This document shows positions 25,494-34,358 of a stretch of DNA of 64,000 nt, piece by piece. The position numbers and the translations under genes were made by a program. The stretch lies in contig JADQBA010000024.1 in the NCBI GenBank assembly GCA_016903675.1, positions 20,136 through 84,135 on the forward strand, in the 5' to 3' direction. Under the pieces are notes generated by a model that saw only the letters and a program-made list of their open reading frames with translations, was not told the DNA's origin and searched no databases. The stretch's first letter is position 1; every line of letters starts with the position of its first letter. This DNA comes from Stigonema ocellatum SAG 48.90 = DSM 106950 (lineage in GTDB: Bacteria > Cyanobacteriota > Cyanobacteriia > Cyanobacteriales > Nostocaceae).

Positions 25494-25955
25494 ATGAAAA
25501 TTTTCCTTGCTGATGCAGTGGCCACACAAGCACTTGGTATTGCTTTCGGTCAATCGTTAACTCCTGGGAGTGTCATTTTACTTGAAGGTGATTTAGGGGC
25601 TGGTAAAACCACCTTGGTCCAAGGCATTGGCCTTGGGTTGGGCATCACTTCCCCCATTGTTAGTCCCACTTTCACGATCATTAATGAGTACACTGAAGGA
25701 CGCCTCCCCCTTTATCACCTAGATCTGTATCGTCTAGAACCAAAAGAAGTCGCCGCCTTAAACTTAGAAACCTATTGGGAAGGTGTTGAGGTTATGCCTG
25801 GAATTGTGGCTATCGAGTGGGTGGAACGAATGCCTTACAAGCCGGATAGTTATCTCAACGTGCGTTTGACTTGTGGGGTGATGGGCGATCGTCAAGCCGA
25901 GATTATACCTTTCAATTGCACCATCAGCGAAGTCATCACCGCTATGGGACTATGA
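25494..25955 (+). CDS. tsaE: tRNA threonylcarbamoyladenosine biosynthesis ATPase TsaE
   Basis: A 153-residue P-loop protein needed with TsaB, TsaC and TsaD to make t6A37 in ANN-decoding tRNAs. The start at 25494 (MKIFLADAVATQALG) is chosen because the 26 codons upstream are repeat-encoded (SPTNNSPTNN). Walker A is LEGDLGAGKTTLVQG at about residues 26-40, followed by SPTFTIINEY and the family motif YHLDLYRL; a late IEWVERMP matches the usual Glu-Trp. Length is normal for the family. Confidence 0.95.
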   Translation: MKIFLADAVATQALGIAFGQSLTPGSVILLEGDLGAGKTTLVQGIGLGLGITSPIVSPTFTIINEYTEGRLPLYHLDLYRLEPKEVAALNLETYWEGVEVMPGIVAIEWVERMPYKPDSYLNVRLTCGVMGDRQAEIIPFNCTISEVITAMGL

Positions 25956-26773
25956 GTTGCTTGGGTCGTCATTACACCCAAGCAATCCCAAGCTGGTCAA
26001 ATCTGCCACTACCGCGTTCACTACATCCTATAACTGACATTCTCATCTTTAGTACCAACATAATTGCAAAATTTTTCCCCAGCCCATATTTCCAGCATTA
26101 ATATCTGCTGGCTTTCTGACTGAAATATAAGCGATCATTTACGTATAATCGCGTATAAAGAATTTAATTTTTGTCAAATTAATAACGTCTCAAAAGAGGG
26201 GTTCTTTTACAGGTGAGATCCAGCCAAGTGCCAAAGTTCTTGAACATCTGTACTCCACCCAGATTGCACTCCTATGAGAACCGCTACAAATTGTTGTGAG
26301 CAGAAATTTACGCAGACAGCTACATTACGACACAGTAGAATCGTTGTGAAGAAGAGCGAGAGTTTATCCTTAAACTGTCTGGCAGTGGGAGATGTGTTCC
26401 CAAGCCAAACTATCCTGCCGTTCTTAAGATAGCATCCTATCCACCAGCACCTCTGCTTGCCAATAACAAAGTTGAGAATTCATCTACTGACCGAATAATT
26501 CGTAATTATTTTTCAGAGGGGGATTTAAACCCAAGACCCGTGAATGAATGGAATCAGAGGACAGTAGTCCTGGTATTTCATTCTCATTTAATCCGCCTGA
26601 GAATAAATAGCGTTCTCGTTTGAATCAAATACAGAACCGCCCTCACCCCCCTCTCCCAATTTGGGAGAGGGGTTGGGGGTGAGGGTCAATCTCTTTCATT
26701 CACGGGTATTGGATTTAAACCCCGACTGAAAAATGACTACGTGTAGATGCAAGAGTTCAAAACCCGTTTTTAA
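25956..26773. other. Long intergenic region with a possible small ORF
   Basis: About 820 bases between convergent tsaE and pyrC. A 52-codon open frame at 26274-26432 (starting MRTATNCCEQKF) has no clear ribosome site and no family I know. A CCCTCACCCC...GGGGTGAGGG inverted repeat lies at 26640-26685; its inner CCCCTCTCCCAA arm recurs at 51819-51845. A TTCATTCACGGGT/ACCCGTGAATGAA inverted pair spans about 26536-26706. A structured RNA at 26205-26450 is possible but I could not identify one. Confidence 0.45.
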
Positions 26774-28105
26774 TTACGAATTATGATGACTAAATGTTAA
26801 AGCTTGACCGCGTACGTCAGTATACAATTTACCATTGTGGTAAACAATCTGACCACCGACCATAACGAAGCTAGGCCATCCGGTGAGGTTCCAGCCTTCA
26901 AAAGGACTCCAACCGCACTTAGTTAACAGTTCATCGCGCCGAACTGGGTGGTAGGTGTTCAAATCTACTAGAACTAAATCAGCATCGTAACCTGGTGCGA
27001 TCGCTCCTTTATTAGGAATACCATAACCCTCAGCTACAGCCTTTGACATCCAGTGAGCAACTTGGGCAACGGTACACTGTCCCTCCATTGCAGCAGTCAA
27101 CATCAAAGGTAGGGAAGTTTCTACCCCAGGCATTCCAGAAGGAGTGTTTGGGTATTGTTGGGCTTTTTCCTCTAAGGTATGCGGTGCGTGATCCGTGGCA
27201 ATGAAGTCAATGACGCCGTCACGCAAAGCTTGCCAGAGGACTTCGTTATCATGGGGCGATCGCAAAGGTGGATTCATTTGCGCTAACGTGCCGATTTTTT
27301 CATAGGCACTCGTATTTAACAATAAATGCTGTGGTGTCACCTCCGCTGTTACCCAACTCGGTTTATCTTGACGCAGCAGGTCTGCTTCTTGGGCCGTTGA
27401 CATATGCAGAATATGTAGACGACGTTGGTATTTTTTAGAAAGTTTTAATGCACGCTGCGTTGCCAACAGCGCCGCAAGATGATCTTGAATCTGGGAGTGA
27501 ACTGCTGGATCGTGAATTCCAGCAAATTCCTTTCGCCGCTGGTTGATCCTGTCTTGGTCTTCGGCGTGAACGGCAATTAAGCGATCGCCTTGAGCAAAAA
27601 TCGCCTCCAAGTCCGCTTCTTTGTCAACCAGCAACTCACCATGCATCGATCCCATAAAAATCTTAATACCTGGTGTTGGGTGCGCTAAAAGCAAATCTGG
27701 CTTCTTAATAGCCGTTCCCCCAATAAAAAAGCCATAATTAACAAGGCACTTTTGGGAGGCACGCTGTAACTTGTCATCAAGAGCTTGTTGGGTAATTGTT
27801 AGGGGGCGCGTATTAGGCATTTCCAGAAATGAGGTCACCCCTCCTTTGGCACAGGCACAACTTGCGGTGAATAAGTCTTCCTTGTGTTCCAGTCCTGGTT
27901 CTCGGAAGTGTACCTGGGGATCAATCACTCCAGGCAACAAAGTTAACCCTTGTGCGTCAATTTCATTTGTTGGTGTAGCATTGGAGATTTCAGGTGCGAC
28001 TTCGACTATTATGCGATCGCGCGTTAGCACATCCCCAATCATGAATTCGCCATTGGGTAAAATAATTTGAGCGCGGCAAATCAACAAACTTGTGGTATGT
28101 GGCAT
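26774..28105 (-). CDS. pyrC: Dihydroorotase
   Basis: A 443-residue amidohydrolase of class I dihydroorotase type, the third step of pyrimidine synthesis. Metal-site motifs are in place: DPQVHFREPG near residue 62, FMGSMHGELL, the His strands in IAVHAEDQDR and HILHMSTAQEA, and IATDHAPHTLEEK for the catalytic Asp near 305. GMPGVETSLPLML follows as usual. Length fits the family. It is not next to another pyr gene. The related allantoinase/hydantoinase families share the fold, but HFREPG and the DHAPHT context favour dihydroorotase. Confidence 0.93.
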   Translation of the reverse strand: MPHTTSLLICRAQIILPNGEFMIGDVLTRDRIIVEVAPEISNATPTNEIDAQGLTLLPGVIDPQVHFREPGLEHKEDLFTASCACAKGGVTSFLEMPNTRPLTITQQALDDKLQRASQKCLVNYGFFIGGTAIKKPDLLLAHPTPGIKIFMGSMHGELLVDKEADLEAIFAQGDRLIAVHAEDQDRINQRRKEFAGIHDPAVHSQIQDHLAALLATQRALKLSKKYQRRLHILHMSTAQEADLLRQDKPSWVTAEVTPQHLLLNTSAYEKIGTLAQMNPPLRSPHDNEVLWQALRDGVIDFIATDHAPHTLEEKAQQYPNTPSGMPGVETSLPLMLTAAMEGQCTVAQVAHWMSKAVAEGYGIPNKGAIAPGYDADLVLVDLNTYHPVRRDELLTKCGWSPFEGWNLTGWPSFVMVGGQIVYHNGKLYTDVRGQALTFSHHNS

Positions 28106-28421
28106 GGCATTAACAACGTTAAGGCAGGAACTGAGGGTGACAGATGACTATCCCTTTAGGGTAAACTTGGTTAGACTTGAGCGCGAAAAATTTGTGTCTA
28201 TTGTTACAAAAAACTTCATGGTTTTTAACAATAAATAACCCAGTCACCGAAGAAAGGGTGTAAGGATGTAAGGGTGTGGGGGTGTAGGGCAGGATGAGGA
28301 GGACAAATCAATGAATAATCTTTAATTTTAATTTTTAATTTTTAATTCTTGTACTCCCCCCTCCCCCCCTCCTCCTTCCCGTGTTTCTTGAAAGTTCTTA
28401 AATAATTTCATCCAAAATCAA
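28106..28421. other. Intergenic region between divergent pyrC and lepB
   Basis: About 316 bases with a G-rich run (GGGTGTAAGGATGTAAGGG) near 28255-28295 and a pyrimidine run followed by CCCGTGTTTCTTGAAAG at about 28350-28395, a piece of the composite repeat family described in the findings. Promoters not defined. Confidence 0.5.
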
Positions 28422-29057
28422 GTGTCTGATAACAACTCTAGCCAAAAACCTGATTACTCCTGGATCACAGAACTAGGTAGAACGATTGTATTGAGCATTG
28501 TGCTAGCTCTTGGAATTCGTACCTTTGTTGCTGAAGCACGATGGATTCCCTCGGGTTCGATGGAACCAACCCTTCATGGTACAACAAACCAGTGGGAAGC
28601 AGATAAGATTATTGTCGATAAGTTGAGTTATAAATTTTCTGCTCCACAGCGGGGAAATATTGTAGTATTTTCACCAACAGAGGAACTACAAAAAGAACAA
28701 TACCAAGATGCCTTTATTAAACGTGTGATTGGCTTACCAGGAGACAAGGTGGAACTCAAGGGAGGCAAAGTTTACATCAACAACAAACGCCTTGAAGAAA
28801 AGTACCTTGCTCCCGAACAGCGCACATCAGTTGATGTTTGCACCTCTGGACAGCAACCGCCTTACCTGTCCCATCCTCAGACTATACCGCCCAACTCATA
28901 CTTGGTTTTAGGAGATAACCGCAACAGTAGTTACGACAGCCGTTGTTGGGGTGTTGTTCCTCGCGACAATATCATCGGTCGTGCAGTACTTCGCTTTTGG
29001 CCCCTAAACCATATTGGAGGAATTGATAAAATAGTGCCGCTGTATCCACAGTCATAA
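28422..29057 (+). CDS. lepB: Signal peptidase I
   Basis: A 211-residue type I leader peptidase that trims signal peptides on the outer face of the cytoplasmic or thylakoid membrane. It starts at GTG (MSDNNSSQKPDYSWITEL). One N-terminal helix (TIVLSIVLALGIRTFVAEA) precedes the nucleophile motif IPSGSMEPTLHG; the general base Lys is in DAFIKRVIGLPGDKVEL, and the last conserved box is VLGDNRNSSYDSRCWG. Length is typical for cyanobacterial enzymes. A bidirectional terminator follows at 29164-29188. Confidence 0.95.
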   Translation: MSDNNSSQKPDYSWITELGRTIVLSIVLALGIRTFVAEARWIPSGSMEPTLHGTTNQWEADKIIVDKLSYKFSAPQRGNIVVFSPTEELQKEQYQDAFIKRVIGLPGDKVELKGGKVYINNKRLEEKYLAPEQRTSVDVCTSGQQPPYLSHPQTIPPNSYLVLGDNRNSSYDSRCWGVVPRDNIIGRAVLRFWPLNHIGGIDKIVPLYPQS

Positions 29058-29163
29058 GTAGCTGGACGAAAATAAATACACTCATGAAGGTCGGGCATGG
29101 GGAATGGTCTGCTGGTGAACTAGTACACCCGGTCTGGAAATAAAGCAACCATTCAAAATCATC

Positions 29164-29188
29164 AAAAAGCTTACATCATAAGCTTTTT
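29164..29188 (+). terminator. Terminator after lepB
   Basis: AAAAAGCTTA (29164-29173) and TAAGCTTTTT (29179-29188) form a perfect 10-bp stem around CATCA. The A-rich left and T-rich right arms make it able to work in both directions. Confidence 0.75.
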
Positions 29189-29776
29189 AAATTTTCTATT
29201 TTTAATTTTTAATTCCGCTTCGCGGTATCGAGATAGCGGCATTCTTACTTGTTGGGAACCGCAACGCTATGGCTAAAAAGCATGGTTTTGCCAAAAAATA
29301 CCAATTCTCTAAAATCTGGCAACAGATTCAGACCCGAAAACAAGTAATGAAACCTGAATTCATTAATTACGAATTACGAATTACGAATTGGTATAAACAC
29401 TCTCTGTGATACAATAGGGGACTGACTACTTATAATTAGGACTTACAACCAGACGCGGTGAGACACCAGACCTGGGGATATTTTTATGAGGGAACCCAGT
29501 ACATCCCACCATTGAGAACAATTTTTTTGGGTTTAGACGTGCTGTAATGCAGCAAAACAGAGCGGTTGAGGTAACGCCACACTCTTCGTTAAGAACACCC
29601 ACACGGGCGGCGCACCACCCCCTATGAATGAAACAAACACGAATTCCCCCCCTCTTCCCCCACTCCCCACTCCCCACTCCCCACTCCCCGTGTTTCTTGA
29701 AAGGTTCAACCGCTAAGATTCAAGACTTTTTTTAAGTTAGTAACTACTATGATCAGTCCCATAGCATAATAGAAAT
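29189..29776. other. Intergenic region before ldpA with composite repeat
   Basis: Mostly repeat-derived. ATTACGAATTACGAATT lies at about 29367-29389; the composite GGGCGGCG...ATGAATGAAACAAACAC...CCACTCCCCACTCC...GTGTTTCTTGAAAG element is at about 29590-29704. A 46-codon open frame at 29269-29409 (MAKKHGFAKKYQFSK) runs into the repeat and is doubtful. Confidence 0.5.
29590..29704. repeat. Composite GGGCGGCG / heptamer / GTGTTTCTT element
   Basis: A GC-rich head (CACGGGCGGCGCACCACCCC), then CTATGAATGAAACAAACAC, a pyrimidine run with CCACTCC heptamers, and the tail GTGTTTCTTGAAAGG. Related units occur at 32922-33078 and 37815-38045, so this order of parts is a conserved unit. Confidence 0.7.
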
Positions 29777-30934
29777 GTGACTGATCTGTTAGACCCTTTA
29801 CGATCCCTTAATCAAGGTCACTGGTTCAAGCTCATCTGCGGAGCCAGCTTCCAACATCTGCCTGCGGTCAGAAGTTTAACACTAGCCTATACATTGGCTG
29901 GGGCTGACTGTATAGATGTGGCTGCCGATCCATCTGTGATTGCAGCTGCACAAGAAGCGCTACAAGTTGCCTCTCATTTAACAAGGAATGCCAAGCAAAG
30001 GGGGTTTGGCAAAAGAGCAACGTCGCCACTATTAATGGTCAGCCTTAATGATGGGGAAGATCCTCATTTTCGCAAAGCGGAATTTAATTCTACCGAATGC
30101 CCCGCCAACTGTCATAGACCATGCGAAAGAATTTGTCCGGCACAGGCAATTGTTTTCAACAGTACAAAAGACCATTTTTCAGGAGTTATATCGGAAAAAT
30201 GCTACGGCTGCGGTCGTTGCATACCAATTTGTCCTTACGATATAATTTATACAAAATCATATGTATCAGCGCCAGGAGCGATCGCGCCATTGATACTGTC
30301 AAGTGGGGTGGATGCTGTAGAAATTCATACTAATGTTGGGCGTTTGGCAGAATTTCAGAGATTGTGGCAAGCAATTTCACCATGGGTTGAGCGTCTCAAG
30401 TTAGTAGCAATCAGTTGTCCTGATGGTGAAGGTCTAATTGATTACCTTCACGCCCTTTATGACACGATCGCCCCGTTGAAGAGTGCCTTAATTTGGCAAA
30501 CCGACGGTCGTCCTATGAGTGGAGATATTGGTGATGGCACCACTCTAGCCGCCGTGAAATTAGGGCAAAAAGTTTTGGCAGCCAAATTACCGGGATATGT
30601 ACAGCTAGCAGGCGGCACCAACAGCTACACCGTTGCCAAATTAAAAGCAATGGGACTGCTGCAAAGAGTTAGGAGTGAGGAATTAGGAGTTAAGAGTATA
30701 AATTATACTCAGCACTCCCCACTCCCCACTCCCCACTCCCCATTTATAGCTGGTGTTGCTTACGGTAGCTACGCCCGTGTACTACTGTCACCAATTTTCG
30801 AGCAGTTAGAAGCAAGGGAGGTGAATAAGACCAGTAGAGAGGCGACTGTTCGCCTAGAAGAAGACGACGTATTACTCTGGCAAGCTGTAGAACTTGCCCA
30901 TTCTCTCGTTTCCCAGCTTAAGTCACAGCTGTAG
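29777..30934 (+). CDS. ldpA: Circadian-clock iron-sulfur protein LdpA (with a repeat-derived insert)
   Basis: A 385-residue protein starting at GTG 29777. Two iron-sulfur motifs lie at about residues 113-150: CPANCHRPCERICP and CYGCGRCIPICPYDI, as in LdpA of Synechococcus, a redox sensor that relays light intensity to the circadian period. The segments before (DCIDVAADPSVIAAAQ) and after (GVDAVEIHTNVGR) match the family. Near residues 297-322 the sequence RVRSEELGVKSINYTQHSPL then PTPHSP is encoded by AGTTAGGAGT and CCACTCCC repeat DNA at about 30665-30743, inserted in frame between two conserved parts. Ycf45-like follows 112 nt downstream. Confidence 0.9.
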   Translation: MTDLLDPLRSLNQGHWFKLICGASFQHLPAVRSLTLAYTLAGADCIDVAADPSVIAAAQEALQVASHLTRNAKQRGFGKRATSPLLMVSLNDGEDPHFRKAEFNSTECPANCHRPCERICPAQAIVFNSTKDHFSGVISEKCYGCGRCIPICPYDIIYTKSYVSAPGAIAPLILSSGVDAVEIHTNVGRLAEFQRLWQAISPWVERLKLVAISCPDGEGLIDYLHALYDTIAPLKSALIWQTDGRPMSGDIGDGTTLAAVKLGQKVLAAKLPGYVQLAGGTNSYTVAKLKAMGLLQRVRSEELGVKSINYTQHSPLPTPHSPFIAGVAYGSYARVLLSPIFEQLEAREVNKTSREATVRLEEDDVLLWQAVELAHSLVSQLKSQL

Positions 30935-31046
30935 GCGCACGGCACTGCCGCGCCCCTACGATCCCACTCAGGACACTTTTTTTCCAACTTAAAACTTGAG
31001 CAAAAAATTTGTCCTCGCCCTCTCTAAAAACGTCACCATAGAAAGC

Positions 31047-32780
31047 ATGACGATTACAGACGATCTCCAAAAGTTGTTAGACATTTTGCCCCAAGACCTG
31101 CGGCAGATACTAGAGCAGCATCCTCAACGAGATAGTTTAGTAGAAGTGGTCTTGGATCTGGGTCGTCGCCCAGAGGCTCGTTTTCCCCAGAACGCTGAGT
31201 ATCTGAACGAAATACCTGTTACTCAGGAACAGATAGATGATTGTATTCAGCGAGTGGGAACCTTTGGCGGAGATAATCGAGCAGGAATTGAGCAAACCCT
31301 GCATAGGATCAGCGCTATCCGCAACCGTACAGGCAAGATTATTGGGTTAACCTGTCGCGTCGGTCGGGCGGTATTTGGAACAATTGGCATGATCCGCGAT
31401 TTGGTAGAAACTGGAAAATCGATTCTCATGCTGGGACGCCCAGGTGTAGGCAAAACCACCGCCTTACGGGAGATTGCCCGTGTTTTGGCGGATGAACTGA
31501 ATAAGCGAGTGGTGATTATTGACACTTCCAACGAAATCGCAGGAGATGGTGACGTTGCCCACCCCGCCATTGGTCGCGCACGACGAATGCAAGTGGCTCA
31601 TCCCGAACTTCAGCATCAGGTGATGATTGAGGCAGTGGAAAACCATATGCCAGAAGTTATCGTCATTGATGAAATTGGCACAGAACTGGAAGCAACTGCG
31701 GCTCGTACCATTGCTGAACGGGGCGTTCAGTTGGTAGGAACTGCCCACGGGAACCAGATTGAAAACCTCATCAAAAACCCCACTCTCTCCGATTTAGTTG
31801 GTGGTATCCAGGCTGTGACGCTGGGGGACGACGAAGCTAGACGGCGGGGTAGTCAAAAGACCGTTTTGGAGCGCAAAGCCCCTCCCACTTTCGAGATTGC
31901 TGTAGAAATGTCAGAACGGCAACGCTGGGTAGTCCACGAAAGCGTTGCTGACATGGTAGATAATCTCCTGCGGGGGCGTCAGCCTAGTCCGCAAGTGAGA
32001 ACCGTGGATGAAAACGGTAAGGTGACGATTACTCGTCAGTTAACCGCAATCAACGGTCGTCTACACACCGAAGGTAGAGAGGAATCTTTGATGCCAGTAC
32101 GACAGTCCAACGGCTGGCGTGCATCTGGGCAAATGGTACCATTACCATCATTTTCTCCAGAGCGAGAAAGAGGTTCTGGCCAAAGTGAGTTTGACCGCTT
32201 GCTGGATGAATCTTTAAATCACTCTGATAGCTTTGATTTCACCGCCATTCGGCAGGCTGGACCAAACGGTGAAGATTTACCGTTGCACATTTATCCCTAT
32301 GGTGTCAGCCGTAGCCAATTAGAGCAAGTCGTCCAGGTGCTGAATTTACCAGTGGAAATGACAAAAGATCTCGATACTGCTGATGCAATTTTGGCACTGC
32401 GATCGCACGTCAAAAACCACGCTAAATTACGGCAACTCGCAAAAGCCCGTCAACTGCCAATCCACATGATAAAATCCAGCACCATTCCCCAGATTACCCG
32501 TGGTTTACGGCGGTTGCTCAACATCGACGACCCAGATACTGCTGACGATCAGGAGCTACAATTATTTCTCCATAAAGGTAGTGATGATGAGATTGACGCC
32601 CTAGAAGAAGCAAGACTTGCTGTAGAGCAAATCGTGATTCCCAAGGGACAGCCCGTTGAATTATTACCCCGTTCTGCCCAAGTACGCAAAATGCAACACG
32701 AGTTAGTAGAACACTACCGTCTCAAGTCCCATAGTTTTGGAGAAGAACCAAATCGGCGTCTAAGGATTTATCCTGCATAA
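31047..32780 (+). CDS. ycf45: Ycf45-like AAA ATPase with R3H domain
   Basis: A 577-residue protein from the ATG at 31047 (MTITDDLQKLLDILPQDLRQ); a TTG at 30996 would add 17 non-family residues. The ATPase part resembles SpoIIIAA/Ycf45: GRAVFGTIGMIRDLVETGKS, Walker A MLGRPGVGKTTALREIA, Walker B PEVIVIDEIGTELEATAA and GTAHGNQIENLIKNPTLSDL. The C-terminus carries an R3H nucleic-acid-binding motif (LPRSAQVRKMQHELVEHYRL). A plastid-encoded homologue exists in red algae; function is unknown, perhaps RNA- or DNA-dependent. It follows ldpA on the same strand. Confidence 0.9.
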   Translation: MTITDDLQKLLDILPQDLRQILEQHPQRDSLVEVVLDLGRRPEARFPQNAEYLNEIPVTQEQIDDCIQRVGTFGGDNRAGIEQTLHRISAIRNRTGKIIGLTCRVGRAVFGTIGMIRDLVETGKSILMLGRPGVGKTTALREIARVLADELNKRVVIIDTSNEIAGDGDVAHPAIGRARRMQVAHPELQHQVMIEAVENHMPEVIVIDEIGTELEATAARTIAERGVQLVGTAHGNQIENLIKNPTLSDLVGGIQAVTLGDDEARRRGSQKTVLERKAPPTFEIAVEMSERQRWVVHESVADMVDNLLRGRQPSPQVRTVDENGKVTITRQLTAINGRLHTEGREESLMPVRQSNGWRASGQMVPLPSFSPERERGSGQSEFDRLLDESLNHSDSFDFTAIRQAGPNGEDLPLHIYPYGVSRSQLEQVVQVLNLPVEMTKDLDTADAILALRSHVKNHAKLRQLAKARQLPIHMIKSSTIPQITRGLRRLLNIDDPDTADDQELQLFLHKGSDDEIDALEEARLAVEQIVIPKGQPVELLPRSAQVRKMQHELVEHYRLKSHSFGEEPNRRLRIYPA

Positions 32781-33159
32781 TGTCCACATCCGCCTGGGAC
32801 TCGAAGTCCCAGGCTCATAGCATAAGTCCTCTAAGAGAGGACTTAATTAGTTGGAGAATTACTGTGATTTTTGTTATTATTTAGGGTTTGCTTCGTGGTT
32901 TATAGGTCGAGGTGCACTCTGGTCAGCGCCCCACGGGCGGCGGACCACCCGCTACTCATTACAGAAACACCACCATTCTCCCCTCTTCCCCCTCTTCCCC
33001 CACTCCCCACTCCCCACTCCCCACTCAAGAGTGTTTCTTAGGAGCACCCCACCGGCGGCGAACCACCCCCTATGAAGGAATGGGCTTCACAGGACAGGTA
33101 GCAACACTGCACGACGGGATGCCATATAGCGATCGCGACGAACAGGTAGAATTTTTCCC
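32781..33159. repeat. Repeat-rich intergenic region after the ycf45-like gene
   Basis: Begins with the hairpin GCCTGGGACT-CGA-AGTCCCAGGC at about 32791-32813, possibly stopping transcription. Then two head-to-tail units of the composite repeat (CACGGGCGGCGGACCACCC at about 32932, CACCGGCGGCGAACCACCCC at about 33048) with CCACTCC heptamers and GTGTTTCTTAGGAGCACC between. No gene. Confidence 0.7.
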
Positions 33160-33405
33160 ATGCTAGTTTTTTCTCTTGGACTATTCCGGTTTGTCATGGG
33201 CTATTACGGATTCAGCAGAAAAGCAGCCCAAATAGAAGAAAATATTGAAAAATTAATAAAATTAAAAACTTTTGACGATACTGAGGCAATTAAAGTAATG
33301 CAAGAATATCACATCGCCCGTGCATCTGCTCCACTGATTCCATCATGGGTTTGGAAACAAATGCGTAACGACCTTAATGAAATGTGGAATAAATACCGTC
33401 AGTAA
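33160..33405 (+). CDS. Small membrane protein, possibly a C-terminal S-4TM effector remnant
   Basis: An 81-residue frame with one hydrophobic segment at its start (MLVFSLGLFRFVMGYY) and a charged helical tail. The end, VMQEYHIARASAPLIPSWVW, recalls the C-terminal helix of the S-4TM family of predicted pore-forming effectors, which normally have about 300 residues and four membrane helices. If so, only the last helix and tail survive, the upstream part having been replaced by composite repeat DNA. It may still be expressed: its end lies 23 nt before the start of the next gene, same strand. Family resemblance is from memory and weak. Confidence 0.45.
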   Translation: MLVFSLGLFRFVMGYYGFSRKAAQIEENIEKLIKLKTFDDTEAIKVMQEYHIARASAPLIPSWVWKQMRNDLNEMWNKYRQ

Positions 33406-33427
33406 TAGTAGAAGAGTTTCAAATCCT

Positions 33428-33832
33428 ATGGCTACTCAAATTACCCTTGATTTACCAGATGAAGTCTACAAAAAAGCCGAACAATTTGCCCAACTCACTA
33501 ACCGCAATGTGGCTGATATTTTGACACAGGTAATTACACTTTCACTCTCTCCTGTGAGTTCCCAGTCTGCACTTACTAACAGCTTAGAAATTCCCTCTTT
33601 CTCGTCTTTGCCTGATGAAGAAATTATTGCCTTTACGGAATTACAGATGGAATCAGAACAAGACCAAAGGTTAAGCGAATTGCTATACAATCAACAAGCT
33701 GGGACACTTACCAATACCGATCATTGTGAACTCCTAGCTTTAATGCAAGTCTACCAAGAAAGACTATTAGTTAAAGCTCAGGCTTTACGTGAAGCAGTCC
33801 AGCGAGGTTTACGAGAACCTTTAGATGCGTGA
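33428..33832 (+). CDS. Antitoxin-like ribbon-helix-helix protein
   Basis: A 134-residue protein from the ATG at 33428 (MATQITLDLPDEVYKKAEQF); an earlier in-frame start at 33377 lies inside the preceding gene. The N-terminal 45 residues fit a ribbon-helix-helix or HicB-like DNA-binding module; the rest is helical and acidic (EELIAFTELQMESEQ-like composition) with a repeated Leu pattern. The stop overlaps the GTG start of the HNH gene (GTGA), so the pair is coupled. This two-gene unit is common in filamentous cyanobacteria. An antitoxin role is plausible but not shown. Confidence 0.7.
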   Translation: MATQITLDLPDEVYKKAEQFAQLTNRNVADILTQVITLSLSPVSSQSALTNSLEIPSFSSLPDEEIIAFTELQMESEQDQRLSELLYNQQAGTLTNTDHCELLALMQVYQERLLVKAQALREAVQRGLREPLDA

Positions 33833-34260
33833 GTTCAAGCTGGATGCCGGAAACACTAAGAGAAAAAATTCGTACCCAAGCAGGTGACCAATGTGGTTAC
33901 TGTCGTAGTTTACAAAAGTATGTTCTCGGACTCTTAGAGATTGAACACATTATTCCCAAAGCCAAAGGAGGTACAGGTGATGAAGATAATTTATGGTTAG
34001 CTTGTCGCCTGTGTAACAGTTATAAAGGAACTCAAACTGATGCAATAGACCCAGTAACTGGTAGAAGAGTAAAGTTATTTAATCCCAGGAAACAAGAGTG
34101 GTCAGGGCATTTTCAATGGGGTGAGGATGGGACTCAAATTATTGGAAGTACTGCCTGTGGTCGAGCTACAGTTATTGCCTTACAATTAAACAACATTGTG
34201 TCAGTTACAGTCAGACAACAATGGGTATTAGCAGGTTGGCATCCCCCAAAAGAAACCTAA
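33829..34260 (+). CDS. HNH endonuclease
   Basis: A 143-residue HNH nuclease starting at GTG 33829, overlapping the previous stop by 4 nt. The catalytic motif is intact: zinc-binding CGYCRS near residue 22, IEHIIPKAKGGTGDEDNLWL (general-base His and Asn) and CRLCNSYKG near 60-68. A C-terminal extension follows. HNH proteins of this size are typical of free-standing or toxin-like nucleases. With its antitoxin-like neighbour it may form a nuclease/antitoxin module. DNA cleavage is expected from the motif; the biological target is unknown. Confidence 0.88.
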   Translation: MSSSWMPETLREKIRTQAGDQCGYCRSLQKYVLGLLEIEHIIPKAKGGTGDEDNLWLACRLCNSYKGTQTDAIDPVTGRRVKLFNPRKQEWSGHFQWGEDGTQIIGSTACGRATVIALQLNNIVSVTVRQQWVLAGWHPPKET

Positions 34261-34358
34261 AAATTAAAAGTCCGAACAGTTCTCCCCCTGCAAACTGGTA
34301 TGAGGAAAAGAGGCACAGAACTGTACTTAAAATCTAAAATCTAAAATCCAAAATCGCA

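Noticed and set aside
26205..26450. 6S RNA, tmRNA or SRP RNA candidate
   Set aside because: I looked for the conserved words of these RNAs and found none; the region remains unexplained rather than assigned.
29269..29409. 46-codon frame beginning MAKKHGFAKKYQF
   Set aside because: Its C-terminal half is translated from AATTACGAATT repeats and there is no clear ribosome site; possible but not supported.
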